A stretch of DNA of 46,827 nt from NCBI RefSeq assembly GCF_002879645.1, contig NZ_PNRE01000035.1:4755-51581 (forward strand), given 5' to 3'. Positions 45,598 through 46,827 of this stretch are shown here, piece after piece. Under the pieces are notes generated by a model, which saw only the letters and a program-made list of their open reading frames with translations, was not told where the DNA came from and did not search any database. The translations under genes were made by a program, and so were the position numbers. Positions within the stretch are counted from its first letter, which is position 1. Each line of letters begins with the position of its first letter. The stretch is from Halomonas heilongjiangensis. GTDB taxonomy: Bacteria; Pseudomonadota; Gammaproteobacteria; Pseudomonadales; Halomonadaceae.

Positions 45598-45600
45598 AAT
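45572..45600 (+). promoter_or_regulatory. Predicted promoter of dnaX
   Basis: TTTGCG (45572-45577) and TAGAAT (45595-45600) are 17 bp apart (or TTGCGC at 45573 with 16 bp). The -10 lies over the stop of the GGDEF-EAL gene, so dnaX need not depend on read-through from it. The untranslated leader would be about 97 nt. Confidence 0.5.
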
Positions 45601-45703
45601 GGGAGCTTCGATGTCCACGATCGGCGTGGCCTGCGGGATTCGCGGGCGGCGTCGATCCCGAGTCCGGCTGCCAGCCAGCCCAGCTGCAAGGATCCCGCGC
45701 TGC

Positions 45704-46827
45704 ATGAGCTATCAGGTTCTGGCCCGCAAGTGGCGGCCGCGTACCTTCCATGAACTGGTCGGCCAGGAGCATGTCCAGCGGGCGCTGGTCAATGCCCTGG
45801 ACCAGGGACGCCTGCACCACGCCTACCTGTTCACCGGCACCCGTGGGGTGGGCAAGACCACCCTCGCGCGCATCCTCGCCAAGTGCCTCAACTGCACGGC
45901 GCAGGGGCATGGCGACGAGGGCATCACCTCGACGCCCTGTGGCGTGTGTGACAGCTGCCGGGCCATCGACGAGGGGCGCTTCGTCGACCTGATCGAGGTC
46001 GACGCCGCCTCGCGCACCAAGGTGGAGGATACCCGCGAGCTGCTCGACAACGTGCAGTACGCGCCGACCCAGGGGCGCTACAAGGTGTACCTCATCGACG
46101 AGGTGCACATGCTCTCCACCCATAGCTTCAACGCGCTGCTCAAGACCCTGGAAGAGCCGCCGCCCCACGTGAAGTTCCTGCTCGCCACCACCGACCCGCA
46201 GAAGTTGCCGGTCACGGTGCTGTCGCGCTGCCTGCAGTTCACCCTCAAGAACATGGCGCCGGAGCGCATCGTCGAGCACCTCACCCGCGTCCTCGAGGCC
46301 GAGTCGGTGCCCTGCGACGAGAGCGCCCTGTGGCTGCTGGGCAAGGCCGCCGATGGCTCGATGCGCGATGCCCTCAGCCTCACCGACCAGGCCATCGCCT
46401 TCGGCCAGGGGCAGGTGCGCCACGCCGACGTGGCGGCCATGCTGGGTACCCTGGATCACCGTCATGTGCTGGCCCTGCTCGAGGCCCTGGCCGAGGTGGA
46501 CGCGGCGCGCGTGCTCGCCGAGGTCGCGGCCCTGGCCGAGCAGGGCCCCGACTTCGCCGCGGTGCTCGACGACGTCACCGGGGTGCTGCACCGCCTGGCC
46601 ATCGCCCAGATGGTGCCGGAGGCGCTGGACAACGGCCATGGTGACCGCGAGGCACTGCTGCAGCTCGCCGCCCGCTTCACCGCCGAGGACGTACAGCTCT
46701 ACTACCAGATCGGCATCCAGGGACGCGGCGACATGGAGCACGCCCCCGATCTGCGCATGGCGCTGGAGATGACCCTGCTGCGCATGCTGGCCTTCCGTCC
46801 CCAGGGCGTGCCCCGGCCGGCGAAGAC
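45704..46827 (+). CDS. dnaX: DNA polymerase III gamma/tau subunit (5' part; cut by window end)
   Basis: The first 374 codons of the clamp-loader ATPase. Walker A GTRGVGKT lies at 45-52; a zinc site is formed by Cys 64, 79, 82 and 85, with a loop six residues longer than in E. coli between the first two. Walker B is YLIDEVHML, with SRCLQF following (sensor/Arg-finger SRC motif). The window stops inside domain III, before the tau-specific region and any programmed frameshift site, so neither can be judged. The ATG at 45704 is the family start; AAGGAT lies 10 nt upstream. Confidence 0.95.
   Translation, partial: MSYQVLARKWRPRTFHELVGQEHVQRALVNALDQGRLHHAYLFTGTRGVGKTTLARILAKCLNCTAQGHGDEGITSTPCGVCDSCRAIDEGRFVDLIEVDAASRTKVEDTRELLDNVQYAPTQGRYKVYLIDEVHMLSTHSFNALLKTLEEPPPHVKFLLATTDPQKLPVTVLSRCLQFTLKNMAPERIVEHLTRVLEAESVPCDESALWLLGKAADGSMRDALSLTDQAIAFGQGQVRHADVAAMLGTLDHRHVLALLEALAEVDAARVLAEVAALAEQGPDFAAVLDDVTGVLHRLAIAQMVPEALDNGHGDREALLQLAARFTAEDVQLYYQIGIQGRGDMEHAPDLRMALEMTLLRMLAFRPQGVPRPAK

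Overview
The window is GC-rich (roughly two thirds G+C by eye) and reads as a piece of a gammaproteobacterial chromosome, most likely Halomonadaceae (Halomonas-like). That assignment is inference. It rests on the tRNA-Ser(GGA), the SRP RNA close to dnaX, an OMPLA-type pldA, a yqjD-yqjE-yqjK cluster and a giant ndvB. I saw no insertion sequence, prophage, integrase or CRISPR array, so the window looks like core chromosome carrying several accessory modules.

Layout. 1-850: a YiiD-C-type thioesterase and a tRNA-Ser(GGA) with promoter and terminator. 940-9861 (minus): an 8.8-kb cyclic beta-1,2-glucan synthase gene (ndvB) preceded by a 24-residue membrane miniprotein. 10126-10551: a periplasmic DUF3617 protein ending at a perfect terminator hairpin. 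10629-14851 (minus): an RND efflux pump and its adaptor, with no outer-membrane channel. 14852-15265: a divergent control region with several dyads and repeats. 15266-27783 (plus): a complete Tad/Flp pilus operon (flp, tadV, an extra AAA+ ATPase, rcpC, rcpA, a small lipoprotein, tadZ, tadA-E, tadG-like) closed by a strong terminator.

27784-29528 holds dispersed and tandem repeats and a minus-strand AraC-type regulator with a degenerate receiver domain. 29529-31502: a BaiN/HI0933-type flavoprotein and a TetR regulator, each followed by a copy of the same repeat. 31639-32676 (minus): yqjD-yqjE-yqjK-like. 32788-37433: pldA diverging from a very large MscK-like mechanosensitive channel. 37452-39340: tlyA diverging from an AbrB-type membrane protein. 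39341-42659 (minus): an ATP-grasp ligase followed by a 682-residue protein in which I see a papain-like Gln/Cys/His/Asn arrangement. 42794-46827: the SRP RNA, a GGDEF-EAL protein and the 5' part of dnaX.

Themes. Many of the genes act at the cell envelope: osmoadaptation (NdvB, the MscK-like channel, possibly YqjD/E), surface attachment (Tad pilus, c-di-GMP enzyme) and envelope or efflux upkeep (RND pump, PldA). The best candidate for an undescribed system is the ATP-grasp plus papain-like pair at 39341-42659. Further candidates are the extra AAA+ ATPase in the Tad operon, the miniprotein ahead of ndvB, and the repeat-rich spacers inside the Tad operon.
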